Of a DNA stretch of 64,000 nt, positions 16,743-25,191 are shown in pieces. The notes under the pieces were generated by a model that saw nothing but the letters and a program-made list of their open reading frames with translations, had not been told where the DNA came from and did not search any database. Position numbers and translations under genes: made by a program. Source of the DNA: Azohydromonas australica DSM 1124 (GTDB taxonomy: Bacteria; Pseudomonadota; Gammaproteobacteria; Burkholderiales; Burkholderiaceae_C). The stretch's first letter is position 1, and every line of letters starts with the position of its first letter. The stretch lies in assembly GCF_000430725.1 (NCBI RefSeq), contig NZ_KE387203.1:482251-546250 (forward strand), read 5' to 3'.

Positions 16743-17813
16743 TCAAACCCGTGCCGTGGCCCGGAAACCCGTGGTGTGGACGATTTGCCCGTCGTCGAGC
16801 ACCAGGCTGCGTTCGGGCCAGCGCAGTGCCGCCAGCCGGGTGCTGCCGGGCGTGACCTCGCCGCGGCGCTCCATCCAGCGCCCGCCCACCGAGTAGTCCA
16901 CGCAGAAGACGTTGCCGCGCGGGCCGAGCCAGGCCAGGTGCGACACGCCGGCGAACAGGTCCGGCCCGCCGCGGCCCAGATGCGCGCGCTGCAGCGGCGG
17001 AATGTGGCGCCAGAAATGGCCCACCACCACCGGCGTGTCCTCGCCGTAGCCGTCCCACCAAGGCACGCGCTCGGTGAAGCGCCACTGGCCGTTGTGGAAG
17101 AAGGGCGCCTGCGAGCGGCGCTCCAGTCCCAGCATCAGCACCCGCAGCGGGTTGAGTGCCTGGCGCGCCTCGTCGCAGTGCGCCACGGCCTCCAGCATCG
17201 GCACCGGTGCCGCCGCGTCGCCCAGGTGGTGGCGCCAGGGCGCCTTCTCGGCGCGCGCGCGGGCGCGCCAGCCCTGCGTGATCAGCGCCACGTCGGCCTC
17301 GTCGTCCAGTCGCTCGAACAGCTCGGCCAGCGGCGCGGGCGGGCGCGGCTCGGCCAGCCGTGCCAGCGAGGGTGCATGCCACGCGGCATGCACCACGCGC
17401 AAGTCGGCACGCTCCAGCGTCAGCGGCAGCGTCCCGAAGAAGGCCAGCACCTCGGCGCGCTCGGCCTCGCTTTGCAGCGCGGCGAAGGGCGTGAAGCGGG
17501 CGTCGCGGTGCGCGCCCTCGTTCCAGAACCAGTCGCTGCCCTGCTTGCGCTGCCCGCGCAGCAGGTTGAGCTCGTGGTTGCCCAGCAGCGCCTGGGCCCG
17601 GCCCTGCTCCACCAGGGCACGCACGCGCGCGATCACGCCGGGACTGTCCGGGCCGCGATCGCACAGGTCGCCCACGAACACGAGGCGGCGCCCTTGCGGG
17701 TGGCGGCCTTCCTCGTCATAGCCCAGTGCGGCCAGCAGGGCCTGCAGCGCCTCGTGCTCCCCGTGGACGTCGCCCACGATGTCCAGCGGGGTGTCGGGCA
17801 GCGCGCCGTGCAT
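16743..17813 (-). CDS. Calcineurin-like metallophosphoesterase
   Basis: 356 residues. The dinuclear metal motifs are near the N-terminus: IVGDVHGEHEAL, FVGDLCDRGPDSPGV, LLGNHELNL, and later VVGHFWRH. Spacing is that of ApaH/PrpE/serine-threonine phosphatase-type enzymes acting in the cytoplasm on phosphoesters such as phosphoproteins or dinucleotide polyphosphates. It is longer than ApaH (about 280 aa), with extra sequence between the NHE and GH motifs. A ribosome site GGAGGGAG precedes the ATG by eight bases. Substrate unknown. The gene stands alone, divergent from the dioxygenase. Confidence 0.85.
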   Translation of the reverse strand: MHGALPDTPLDIVGDVHGEHEALQALLAALGYDEEGRHPQGRRLVFVGDLCDRGPDSPGVIARVRALVEQGRAQALLGNHELNLLRGQRKQGSDWFWNEGAHRDARFTPFAALQSEAERAEVLAFFGTLPLTLERADLRVVHAAWHAPSLARLAEPRPPAPLAELFERLDDEADVALITQGWRARARAEKAPWRHHLGDAAAPVPMLEAVAHCDEARQALNPLRVLMLGLERRSQAPFFHNGQWRFTERVPWWDGYGEDTPVVVGHFWRHIPPLQRAHLGRGGPDLFAGVSHLAWLGPRGNVFCVDYSVGGRWMERRGEVTPGSTRLAALRWPERSLVLDDGQIVHTTGFRATARV

Positions 17814-18005
17814 GAAAGAACTCCCTCCGAAAAACGGTGATGCTCGAAGCTGACATTGTCGGTTGCCGCTGCAACGGGCACGGCCCGCGCCAGCGCGGCA
17901 CGGTGCAGCAGGGCGCGCGTGGGCATGCCTTGGCGGCTGTCAGTCGGGAGCAGACTGTGGCGGCGTGTCGTGACGCCTTCCTGACTCCCGATGAAGGAGC
18001 TGCCC

Positions 18006-18632
18006 ATGAAAAGCCCTGCCATTTCGCGCCGCCGGTGGCTTTCCCGCGTCGCCACGGGCCTGGCCCTGTGGCCGCTGCTGCCCGAAGGACGGTCTGCGCC
18101 GGCCCTGCGGCCCACGCCGGCGCAGACCGAGGGACCGTTCTATCCGGTGCGCCTGGACGAGGACACCGACTTCGACCTGCTGGCGCACGGACCGCTGCGC
18201 TACGCCGAGGGCCAGCCTTGCTGGGTGCAGGGCATCGTGACCGACATGGCGGGCGGCGCGCTGGCGGGGGCGGTGGTGGAGATCTGGCAGTGCGACGGCC
18301 AGGGCCACTACCACCACCCGGGCGATGGCGGGCGCGCCGATCCGGCCTTCCAGGGCTTCGGGCGCGTGCTCACTGGCGCGGACGGGCGCTACCGCTTCCG
18401 CACCATCCGGCCCGTGCCGTACACCGGGCGCACGCCGCACATCCACTTCAAGGTGCGCGTGGGCGGGCGCGAAGTGCTGACCACGCAGCTCTACGTCGAA
18501 GGCGATCCGGGCAATGCGCGTGACGCGATCTGGCGCCGGCTCTCGGCCGCGGACCGTGCCGCCGTCACCCGGCCTTTCGAAGCCGGCCCGGACGGAGAAC
18601 GCTGCGAATTCCCCCTGGTGGTCACCATCTGA
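18006..18632 (+). CDS. Intradiol ring-cleavage dioxygenase-like protein with Tat signal
   Basis: 208 residues. The N-terminus SRRRWLSRVATGLALWPLL is a twin-arginine signal, so it is exported. The core resembles the beta subunit of protocatechuate 3,4-dioxygenase: TEGPFYP, VVEIWQCDGQGHYHHPGD, YRFRTIRPVPYTGRTPHIHFKV and TTQLYVEGDP. The four non-haem Fe(III) ligands are expected at Tyr in GHYHH, Tyr in PVPYTG and the two His in HIHF. Exported single-subunit members of this family are common in Burkholderiales and their substrates are mostly unknown. AAGGAG lies seven bases before the chosen ATG; an in-frame ATG at 17991 overlaps that site. Confidence 0.85.
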   Translation: MKSPAISRRRWLSRVATGLALWPLLPEGRSAPALRPTPAQTEGPFYPVRLDEDTDFDLLAHGPLRYAEGQPCWVQGIVTDMAGGALAGAVVEIWQCDGQGHYHHPGDGGRADPAFQGFGRVLTGADGRYRFRTIRPVPYTGRTPHIHFKVRVGGREVLTTQLYVEGDPGNARDAIWRRLSAADRAAVTRPFEAGPDGERCEFPLVVTI

Positions 18633-18863
18633 GCACTGCGACACATACACGATTCGTCCAGCACAACGAACCCTATCCTGGACGGGCTGTGATGGCCCAT
18701 GCCGCAGTTCTTCCTGATCCGTCTGCCTTGCCCTTGATTTCCCTCACACGGGCCGGGCTCGGCAACGTGGCGGGAAACGCAACCCGTAGTGTTAAACTTG
18801 TAGGTTGAATCTCGTATGTTGTTTTAAAGACCATATCGATCCTGTGCATCGGATCCAGGGCAG

Positions 18864-18907
18864 AAAAAGCGCGACGGCCCCGGCAGTGGATCTCCACCGC
18901 CGGGGCC
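18864..18907 (-). terminator. Intrinsic terminator after the 18938-19825 gene
   Basis: Stem GGCCCCGGC-GTGG / CCAC-GCCGGGGCC with one mismatch and an ATCT loop, followed on the minus strand by a run of five T (AAAAA at 18864-18868 on the plus strand). It lies 30 bases beyond the stop of the minus-strand secreted-protein gene. The rest of 18633-18863 holds no gene I can support. Confidence 0.75.
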
Positions 18908-18937
18908 GCCGTCTCCCTCCGCCCGCCTCAGGCTTGA

Positions 18938-19825
18938 TCAGTTGCGCTGGTACTGGACCCGGCCCATGAAGGTCTGGCCTTGCTGGCCCATGTTGCCCAC
19001 GTTGTATTGGATCGTGGCGCCGTAGTCGCCGCGGACCGGGCCGTCGGCCGCCAAATTGAACGGGCTGCAGCTGTTGTCCAGGATGAGCTCGGTCACCTTG
19101 GCGAAATAAGGCACGGCGGCGGGAGTGCGCTGGATCTGGCGCAGCATCACCGCGTGGCCTTCACGGCCGGTGTCGTTCGCTGCATTCCAGGCCCAGACCG
19201 ATTCACGCTCCGTGGCGCCGAACCAGTTGGTGGTGTCCCCCGTGCCGAAACTGCCACCCGCATCGACGTCCAAATCCACCTGGCGGCGCAAAACCACGCC
19301 GGAGAGGGAAGGGCCGCCGATTCGGCTCAGCGTCATTTCGACGGTGAGGGACCTTTCCACGTCGACCTTCGTGATCACCTGGCGCAGGCGCAGCCAGCCG
19401 TCAGAGGTATTGCGGGTGATGGTGCAGCGGTTACCGGAGCAACTGGCCGTGGAAGGGCCGAAACCGGATTCGGATTCGCCCGTGTCCCAGGCCCGGCGCT
19501 GGACGCCAAAACCGGTATAGCAAAGCACATAACCTTCACTGAGGTTGCCCACGCCGATGTGGTCATAACCGGTTGGCCCCTCGAAGCGCAGCAGGTTGCC
19601 GTGATTGGACAACCAGACCCGCGGCCGGCCAGGATAAACGTAGAACACGCTGGTGCTCTCGGGCGAGGCGCTGGTGCTGCCCGCCGACTGCTCGCCCGGT
19701 GCTGCCCCGACCGGCGTGGTCGCCAGCGCACCGGCCAGACCCACCGCCGCGAAGGCCGCTGCCGCGGCAGCCCCGCGCGTGAACGAGGCCGCTGTGAATG
19801 GAAATTCGAAATTGAAAACGGACAT
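18938..19825 (-). CDS. Secreted protein of unknown function
   Basis: 295 residues from the ATG at 19825, which has GAGGAG five bases upstream. An N-terminal signal region (AAAAAAFAAVGLAGALATTPVGAAPG) is followed by a mature domain of about 245 residues rich in Gly, Ser, Thr and aromatic residues, with little helix and many alternating hydrophobic positions. That suggests a beta-sandwich fold. Four cysteines (two in ASCSGNRC) may form disulfides. The end GQTFMGRVQYQRN has an aromatic pattern but not a clear autotransporter or porin ending. I do not recognise the family. It is monocistronic with its own terminator, and the upstream 480 bases are unusually AT-rich for this window. Confidence 0.7.
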   Translation of the reverse strand: MSVFNFEFPFTAASFTRGAAAAAAFAAVGLAGALATTPVGAAPGEQSAGSTSASPESTSVFYVYPGRPRVWLSNHGNLLRFEGPTGYDHIGVGNLSEGYVLCYTGFGVQRRAWDTGESESGFGPSTASCSGNRCTITRNTSDGWLRLRQVITKVDVERSLTVEMTLSRIGGPSLSGVVLRRQVDLDVDAGGSFGTGDTTNWFGATERESVWAWNAANDTGREGHAVMLRQIQRTPAAVPYFAKVTELILDNSCSPFNLAADGPVRGDYGATIQYNVGNMGQQGQTFMGRVQYQRN

Positions 19826-20304
19826 GACGTCTCCTCGCTTGCAATTGCGCCGCATCCCTGTCGCTTCGATTGAATTGACCCCGGCAGTGCCGGACCCTCC
19901 GGGCGGGCACGATTGGCTTCCGAAATGCCGCTTGTGTCAACCTTAAAACTATGTTGATACCAATTTCAAATCCGCTGAAGCGAGCTGCCGCCGGATTGTC
20001 CACAGCAGGGGTCGAATAGGTGCAGTCCAGGCGAGGGGGCTGAATACCGATCCGCGTGGCGCCCAGCCACTCGTTCGCAAAAATTGCATCGCCATTTCCT
20101 GACGAGATCATGGTTTCCACGATCAGGAAATTCACTGGGCGCTACGGTTACTAATAGAAACCTCGATTGCGCGGCTGGGCTGGCGCTCTTGATATTCGTC
20201 ATTTCGTAAAACCCACGCCCGTAACCCGGTCCGCGCGCTGCTGCCCATGCGCGGCACAAGGCTTGCCAAAGCCGGCGGGTGTGCAACGTTTGCGATCACT
20301 TCCC
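19826..20304. other. Divergent intergenic region with a 9-bp inverted repeat
   Basis: This 480-base stretch separates two divergent genes for secreted proteins and is lower in G+C than its flanks. I see no credible gene. ATTTCCTGA (20094-20102) and TCAGGAAAT (20123-20131) form a perfect inverted repeat with a 20-base loop. It could be an operator or RNA hairpin between the two divergent promoters. Confidence 0.45.
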
Positions 20305-20625
20305 ATGAAAACCCTCTTTGCCGCCCTGATTGCCGCCACCCTTGCCGGCCCGGGCCTGCCTGCCCTGGCGCAGGAACAGCCGGCCATCAACAAGCAAGAA
20401 GCCAAGGACATGAACACGCAGTCCAAGGCCGAGTACGAGGCCCGCAAGGACCTCGCCGATGCCAACCACGAGCTGAACAAGGCCGACTGCGAGATCACGG
20501 AAGAAGGCGGCGCCGAGCGCGCCTGCAAGAAGGAGGCGAAGGCCGTGCGCAAGGCGCAGAAGGCCGAGGCCAAGCAGATCCACGAAAGCGACAAGCAGGC
20601 CATCAAGGCGCTGTCCGACAAGTAA
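20305..20625 (+). CDS. Small exported Lys/Ala/Glu-rich protein
   Basis: 106 residues: signal peptide (MKTLFAALIAATLAGPGLPALA, cleavage before QEQ), then a highly charged, helix-forming mature part of about 84 residues made of Lys, Ala, Glu, Asp and Gln, with two cysteines (KADCEITEE and ERACKKEA). It is probably a periplasmic helical hairpin closed by a disulfide. Similar proteins are seen in Burkholderiales and are sometimes mislabelled TolA because of the composition; I assign no function. There is no strong ribosome site before the ATG, but the signal peptide fixes the start. Confidence 0.75.
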   Translation: MKTLFAALIAATLAGPGLPALAQEQPAINKQEAKDMNTQSKAEYEARKDLADANHELNKADCEITEEGGAERACKKEAKAVRKAQKAEAKQIHESDKQAIKALSDK

Positions 20626-20778
20626 GCTGCTGCCGCCGCGCCGGCCCGTTGCCTGGGCCGGCGTGTCTCATTCACTGTCCTGCTGCCGGCTCAGGCGGCG
20701 CGCCCGAGGCCTGGGCCAGCGGCAACATGGGCATCTGGTCGACCTGTCGCCTCTGACGGGCCGCGGAAGGAGACCCTG

Positions 20779-21738
20779 ATGCAAACGACAAGATCCCGGC
20801 CCGCGTGGGCTTTCACATCCCTGAGGCAGCCCGTGGCGCTGCTGTGCGGCCTGGCGGCCCTGCTGGCCGGTTGCGCGCAAGGGCCCAGCCACCCGGCCGG
20901 TCCCGCCGCGGCGACGGCGGCGGCCACGGCGCCGGATGCGCCGCTGTCGGCCGAGCGCATCGCCGCCATCCTGGCCACGCCCGATCGCAGCGCCGCCGAC
21001 CGCAGCAACGACCTGCGCCGCAAGCCCGCGGAGATGCTGGCCTTCATCGGCCCGCGCCCGGGCATGGTGGCGCTGGACCTCAGCGCCGCGGGCGGCTACA
21101 CGACCGAGCTGCTGGCCCGGGCCATCGGCCCTACCGGCCGCGTCTACGGCCACAGCGCGCCGCGCAATCCGTCCCGGCAGCCCCCGCCGGCGCCCGAAGG
21201 CGGCACCGCCCCGGCCGCGCCCCCTGCACCGGCCCTCGGCGGCGAGGGCACGCCACCCGCCGCGACCGCGCCGCGTCCGCCGTCGCCCGTGGCGCTGGCC
21301 GAGCGCGCGCGCCGGTTGCAGGAAGCGGGCGTGGCTTCCGCGCCCATCGAGCCGGTGGTGCGCAACTTCGAGGATCCCGTGCCGGCCGAGCTGGCCGAAG
21401 GCCGGCTGGACCTGGTCACGCTGATGTTCAACTACCACGACCTGGGCTTCCTGGGCGTGGACCGCGCGCGCATGAACGCCGCCATCTACCGCGCGCTCAA
21501 GCCCGGCGGCATCTTCGTCATCGCGGACCACGCCGGGCGGCCGGGCACCGGCATCTCCGAGTCCGGTACCCTTCACCGCATCGAGGAAGCCTTTCTGCGC
21601 AGCGAGGTCGAAGCCGCGGGCTTCAGGCTCGCCGCGACGGGCGACTTCCTGCGCAACCCCAACGACCCGCGCGACCGCAACACGCCCATCCCGCTGCAAC
21701 CCAAGGACGAGTTCGTGCTCAAGTTCATCAAGCCATGA
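20779..21738 (+). CDS. Predicted exported class I methyltransferase with a low-complexity insert
   Basis: 319 residues. The N-terminus carries a signal peptide with lipobox LLAGC, so the protein is predicted to be a lipoprotein. The body is a COG4798-type predicted methyltransferase: DRSNDLRRKPAEMLAFIGPRPGMVALDLSAAGGYTTELLARAIGP holds motif I, and LVTLMFNYHDLGF and ALKPGGIFVIADHAG are motifs IV-V. Between motifs II and III sits a Pro/Ala/Gly-rich insert of about 45 residues (about 135-180). An exported methyltransferase is odd because S-adenosylmethionine is cytoplasmic. AGGAG precedes the ATG. Its TGA overlaps the next gene's ATG (ATGA), so it is the first gene of a three-gene operon. Confidence 0.8.
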   Translation: MQTTRSRPAWAFTSLRQPVALLCGLAALLAGCAQGPSHPAGPAAATAAATAPDAPLSAERIAAILATPDRSAADRSNDLRRKPAEMLAFIGPRPGMVALDLSAAGGYTTELLARAIGPTGRVYGHSAPRNPSRQPPPAPEGGTAPAAPPAPALGGEGTPPAATAPRPPSPVALAERARRLQEAGVASAPIEPVVRNFEDPVPAELAEGRLDLVTLMFNYHDLGFLGVDRARMNAAIYRALKPGGIFVIADHAGRPGTGISESGTLHRIEEAFLRSEVEAAGFRLAATGDFLRNPNDPRDRNTPIPLQPKDEFVLKFIKP

Positions 21739-22493
21739 CCGCCGTGACCCCTTCCCGGCGCCCGCGCACCGAGCGCGAGGTGCGCATCGACCTGGCCGCC
21801 GCCTACCGCCTGGCTGCGCTGGCGGGCTGGGACGACACCATCTACACCCATCTCTCGGCCGCGGTGCCGGGCGAACCCGGCGTGTACCTGCTCAACGAGT
21901 TCGGGCTGTCCTTCGAGGAGGTCACGGCCTCCAGCCTGGTGAAGGTGGACGTGCACGGGCGTGTGGTGGACGGCAGCGGCCGGCGCGTCAATCCCAGCGG
22001 CTTCGCCATCCACGGCGCGGTGCACGCGGCGCGGCCGGACGTGGAATGCGTGGTCCACCTGCACGCGCCCTGGGGCGTGGCGCTGGCCATGCTGCCCGGT
22101 GGGCTGCAGCCGACCTCGCAGTGGGCCATGCGCCTGTACGGCCGGCTGGGCCGCCACGGCTACGAGGGCTTGGCGCTGGGCGCCGAGGAGCAGCAGCGCA
22201 TGGTCGCGGCGCTGGGCAGTCTCGACGGGCTGATCCTGGACAATCACGGCACGCTCACCGTGGGGCGCAGCGTGGCCGAGGCCTACCTGCTGATGCACCT
22301 GCTCGAACGCGCCGCGCAGGCCCAGCTCCGGGCCATGGCGGCGTCGGGCGGACAGGTCCTGGTCGCCAGCCCGGCACTGGCCGAGCGCACCTACCGCCAA
22401 TGGGTGGGCGACGGCAGCGAATGGGACGGCGACGCCGAATGGCCCGCGCTGCTGCGCCGCGCCGAGCGGCTGTCGCCGGGCTTCCGCGACTGA
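21735..22493 (+). CDS. Class II aldolase/adducin family protein
   Basis: 252 residues. The fuculose-phosphate-aldolase fold is evident: WDDTIYTHLSAAVPG (substrate loop, with the usual N-H-S region altered to T-H-L), GFAIHGAVHAARPDVECVVHLHAPWGVALA with Zn ligands H-x-H, and LDNHGTLTVGRSVAEAY with the third Zn His. Such enzymes cleave or decarboxylate sugar phosphates or related hydroxy acids, or have lost catalysis (adducin-like). It overlaps the methyltransferase stop by four bases and precedes a tautomerase, so the operon probably acts on a keto-acid or sugar-derived intermediate. Substrate unknown. Confidence 0.85.
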   Translation: MTAVTPSRRPRTEREVRIDLAAAYRLAALAGWDDTIYTHLSAAVPGEPGVYLLNEFGLSFEEVTASSLVKVDVHGRVVDGSGRRVNPSGFAIHGAVHAARPDVECVVHLHAPWGVALAMLPGGLQPTSQWAMRLYGRLGRHGYEGLALGAEEQQRMVAALGSLDGLILDNHGTLTVGRSVAEAYLLMHLLERAAQAQLRAMAASGGQVLVASPALAERTYRQWVGDGSEWDGDAEWPALLRRAERLSPGFRD

Positions 22494-22568
22494 GCCATGC
22501 GCGCCTGCAAGCCGGGCGCTCCCTACCACTTTCGATTCAAACCACCGACCCCCGAGGGATACAGAACC

Positions 22569-22775
22569 ATGCCGACCATCCGCATCGAACTCTTCGAAGG
22601 CCGCACCCCGGAACAGAAGGCCGCCCTGGCCCAGGAAATCACCGCCGCCTGCGCGCGCGTGCTGGGCAGCAGCCCAGACAGCGTCGACGTGTTGTTCTTC
22701 GACGTCGCCCGCCAGAACTGGGCCAGCGGCGGCGTGCTCTGGAGCGACCGCACGCCCAACAAGCCGGCGGCCTGA
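22569..22775 (+). CDS. 4-oxalocrotonate tautomerase family protein
   Basis: 68 residues, the usual 4-OT size. After Met removal the N-terminal Pro is the catalytic base (MPTIRIELFEGRTPEQKAALAQEIT), and DVLFFDVARQNWASGG is the family's second half. An Arg is present at the start of the segment expected to contact substrate (RTPEQK). It catalyses keto-enol tautomerisation in the cytoplasm, usually as a hexamer. Located 76 bases after the class II aldolase, with GAGGGA upstream of the ATG. An in-frame upstream ATG at 22497 would remove the N-terminal proline and is rejected. Confidence 0.88.
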   Translation: MPTIRIELFEGRTPEQKAALAQEITAACARVLGSSPDSVDVLFFDVARQNWASGGVLWSDRTPNKPAA

Positions 22776-23304
22776 GCCCAAGCCAACCGCATCGGCGCCG
22801 GTAGCACCGGCGTCCGGCCCGGGGCTGCACTGGTCAGCGCGTCCGGGCTTGCGCACTGCAGCAGCCGGTACGCGCACCAGCGCGATTGGCCGGCGCAAGT
22901 ACACCGTCTCTGCGTTGGCCCACGCACCTAATCCACTTCAATAGTAGTTATGTCAACTTTTCGGAAGCTTTCAGCTGGTCTGGTACGGCATGGCGGTTAT
23001 TTGCGGTAGGCCATGAAGTGTGGGCCCGCTCCGTGTAGGCACGGTATAGCGCTCAAATCTCCTGATATTTGTTCGAACCTCCCATTTGGCATGCCGCTGC
23101 GGTGAAAAACCCTGCTGGCAGCTGCAACCGTATTGCCGCGCCCCGCCTGGCCCCCCATTTTCCGGGCTTGGACAGGTTGAATTTCCGCTGGCATCGTGGA
23201 TCGCACCTGTCAGGCCTCGGCCCGCAGGGCGGCAAGGCAGCCTGCGGGCTGCCGGTCCCAGCTGCCCCGGCGGGCTGCCGGCCGCAATTTCCAAGGGGCG
23301 CGCC
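22776..23304. other. Intergenic stretch without a supported gene
   Basis: About 530 bases with distinctly lower G+C between 22915 and 23120 than the surroundings. Several short reading frames exist but none has a ribosome site, a signal peptide or recognisable similarity. It may hold the promoter of the small membrane gene at 23305. Confidence 0.4.
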
Positions 23305-23511
23305 ATGCTGCTTTCCAGCCGAAAACTGCACGAGAAACACCCGGTCGCCATGACCATCATTGGCCTGGGTTTGAGCATCATCGGGATACTGCTGATTTCG
23401 AATTCGAATCTGCCCTACCGCAATTTCCTGGTGATGCTGGGCGTGCTGGGCATCGCGATGAACGCCTTCGCGCTGATCGTGCACCTGTGCGCGCGCTCGA
23501 ACCGGCGCTGA
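23305..23511 (+). CDS. Small two-helix membrane protein, unknown
   Basis: 68 residues with two membrane segments (HPVAMTIIGLGLSIIGILLIS and FLVMLGVLGIAMNAFALIV) joined by SNSNLPYRN, and short basic tails. The ATG at 23305 follows AAGGGG by seven bases. Similarity to a named family is not evident. The longer in-frame reading from 23086 has atypical composition and is not supported. Confidence 0.55.
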   Translation: MLLSSRKLHEKHPVAMTIIGLGLSIIGILLISNSNLPYRNFLVMLGVLGIAMNAFALIVHLCARSNRR

Positions 23512-23543
23512 GGCGCTGAGGCGCTGAAGCCGCGGCGCGCGGC

Positions 23544-24008
23544 TCAGCCGGTGCGCAGGTTCTTCTCCATGCGGATGGCGTCCACCACGCCGCCGTAGTA
23601 GCCGGCCGCCCGGCCGGTGGCCTCGAAACCCAGGCGGCGGTAGAAGGCCAGCGCCCCAGGGTTGTCGGCCCGCAGTTCCAGGCGGATCTTCTCCAGCCCC
23701 GCCAGCTGCGCCGGCTTCTGCAGCCAGTCCACCAGGCGCGCGCCCACGCCGCGGCGCCGGTGCGTGGGCGCCACCGCCAGCAGCGCCAGGTGCGCGTGGT
23801 GCTCGCCGTATTCCATGATCCCGAAGCTCACCAGCCGCTGGTCGATCTGCAGCACGGCCACGTTGACCGCGGGATTGGCCATCGCCTGCAGCACGCGGTC
23901 GCGGCGCCAGCTCCAGCCCAGGTCGGTCTCGATCTGGTCGCGCGACATGAGCGCGATTCCCGCCGCGTCCTGCGGCTGGGCCAGGCGGATCGCGGGCACG
24001 ACGAACAC
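23544..24008 (-). CDS. GNAT family N-acetyltransferase
   Basis: 154 residues with a standard GNAT fold. The acetyl-CoA binding motif is in APTHRRRGVGARLVDWLQ (R-x-x-G-x-G), preceded by the HAHLALLAVAP beta strand and followed by LRADNPGALAFYRRLGFEATG, the RimI-like motif B. It acetylates an amine substrate from acetyl-CoA in the cytoplasm; RimI-like spacing allows a protein N-terminus, but small molecules are equally possible. Start choice: GTG at 24008 has GGAGGAG six bases upstream, whereas the first in-frame ATG (24044) has no ribosome site and would put that sequence inside the gene. Confidence 0.82.
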   Translation of the reverse strand: MFVVPAIRLAQPQDAAGIALMSRDQIETDLGWSWRRDRVLQAMANPAVNVAVLQIDQRLVSFGIMEYGEHHAHLALLAVAPTHRRRGVGARLVDWLQKPAQLAGLEKIRLELRADNPGALAFYRRLGFEATGRAAGYYGGVVDAIRMEKNLRTG

Positions 24009-24124
24009 TTTCGGCTCCTCCAGCGCGGTGCAACGCCCCAGCATCGCGCCGCCACGCGGGGACCGGCGCCACGGGACGGCAGTCACCCACCGCGCCGCAG
24101 GGACTTGGGGCGGCACGCCGTCGC

Positions 24125-24646
24125 TCAATGCGGCAGCCGCTTCTCGTAGTCCATCAGGCTGGCCAGCAGCCGGTCGCGCGCGGGCACCTCGCCGGTGGGC
24201 GTGAAGTGGTCCACCACCGCCGGCAGCAGCACCGTCAGGCCGCGCCGCACCTCCTCCTCGCCCAGCCCGGCGCGTTCGGCCAAGGCACGCAGCTCCTGCG
24301 CGCTGAACACCTCCGGGACGATCTCCGGCGCCATCGGCTCGTTGGCCCCCTGCCGGACCCAGGAGCTGGCCAGCGCGCCGTGCCCGTGGCGGGAGAAGCG
24401 TGCCAGCAGCCCCGCCAGGCCGCCCACACCGGAGAAGGTCCGCTCGGTGGGCGAGCCGTCGACGGCTCCGGGCGGCACGACCGCCGCCGCGCCCGGCCCG
24501 CGCCGGTCGGCGAGCAGGCCCAGCAGCACCGGCAGCAGCGCCGTCAGCACCCGGTCGGGCACCACGGCGCCGGCGCTCGTGACGCCAGTTCCGGCCCCGG
24601 CCTCGCCGCCGGCCGAGCCGCCCAGCAACTGGTCGAGCAGTCCCAT
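24125..24646 (-). CDS. YidB-like DUF937 family protein
   Basis: 173 residues starting MGLLDQLLGGSAGG, the typical YidB opening (a short helix then a Gly-rich linker). The C-terminal half (VFSAQELRALAERAGLGEEEVRRGLTVLLPAVVDHFTPTGEVP) is the conserved YidB/DUF937 domain: a helix-turn-helix-like unit in which the protein regulates its own inclusion in multimers, function unknown. The middle is Gly/Ala/Val-rich. AAGGGG precedes the ATG at 24646. It is divergent from the DUF1232 gene. Confidence 0.78.
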   Translation of the reverse strand: MGLLDQLLGGSAGGEAGAGTGVTSAGAVVPDRVLTALLPVLLGLLADRRGPGAAAVVPPGAVDGSPTERTFSGVGGLAGLLARFSRHGHGALASSWVRQGANEPMAPEIVPEVFSAQELRALAERAGLGEEEVRRGLTVLLPAVVDHFTPTGEVPARDRLLASLMDYEKRLPH

Positions 24647-24818
24647 GGCTTGCCCCTTGCTCGCTAAGTGAATGCGACGCCCGGACGTCGGCAAACGGCG
24701 TACACGGTGCGCGCCGGGCCGCAACTGTTACCGCTTGTCCCCGCGGCCTTGCCTGGCCGGGCGCGCGCCGCCATCTGGGACCACAGGGCCGCTGTCCGGG
24801 CCGAATGGAGTCATGCAA

Positions 24819-25100
24819 ATGTGGAAGCGATTGACCGTGTTGTGGACCGTCGTGCGTGGCGACGCGCGGCGCCTGTGGTTCGCCTTGCGCCATCCCCAGT
24901 CGCCGGGCTGGTTGAAATTCGGGACGGCGCTGATCGCGCTGTACCTGCTGTCCCCGGTGGACCTGCTGCCCGACACCATCCCGCTGCTCGGCGTGGTGGA
25001 CGACCTGGTGCTGGTGCCGCTGGCCATCCGCTTCCTGCTCGACCGCCTGCCGCCCGACATCGTGCGTGCGGCCAACCAGCGTTTCGGCGGCCGCCCGTAG
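24819..25100 (+). CDS. DUF1232 (YkvA-type) small membrane protein
   Basis: 93 residues. The DUF1232 core is plain: LWFALRHPQSPGWLKFGTALIALYLLSPVDLLPDTIPLLGVVDDLVLVPLAIRFLLDRLP, with the invariant Y-x-x-SP-x-D-x-(L/I)-PD motif and two membrane helices. The family is linked to stress responses and lipid or cell-envelope functions but has no defined activity. Start: GGAG lies eight bases before the ATG at 24819 and only two before the ATG at 24813, so 24819 is preferred. It opens a run of three small genes on the plus strand. Confidence 0.83.
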   Translation: MWKRLTVLWTVVRGDARRLWFALRHPQSPGWLKFGTALIALYLLSPVDLLPDTIPLLGVVDDLVLVPLAIRFLLDRLPPDIVRAANQRFGGRP

Positions 25101-25191
25101 CCCGTCCGGCACAGCCGTTGCCTCCAAGGCCCATGGCGGCCCATTGCGCCGGCCGGCCGCGGGGCCGGGGCCCGGGCCAAGGAGCGGCGAG

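Noticed and set aside
19966..20286. Minus-strand frame of 106 codons between the divergent secreted-protein genes
   Set aside because: No ribosome site, no signal peptide, no recognisable segment, and it covers the inverted repeat.
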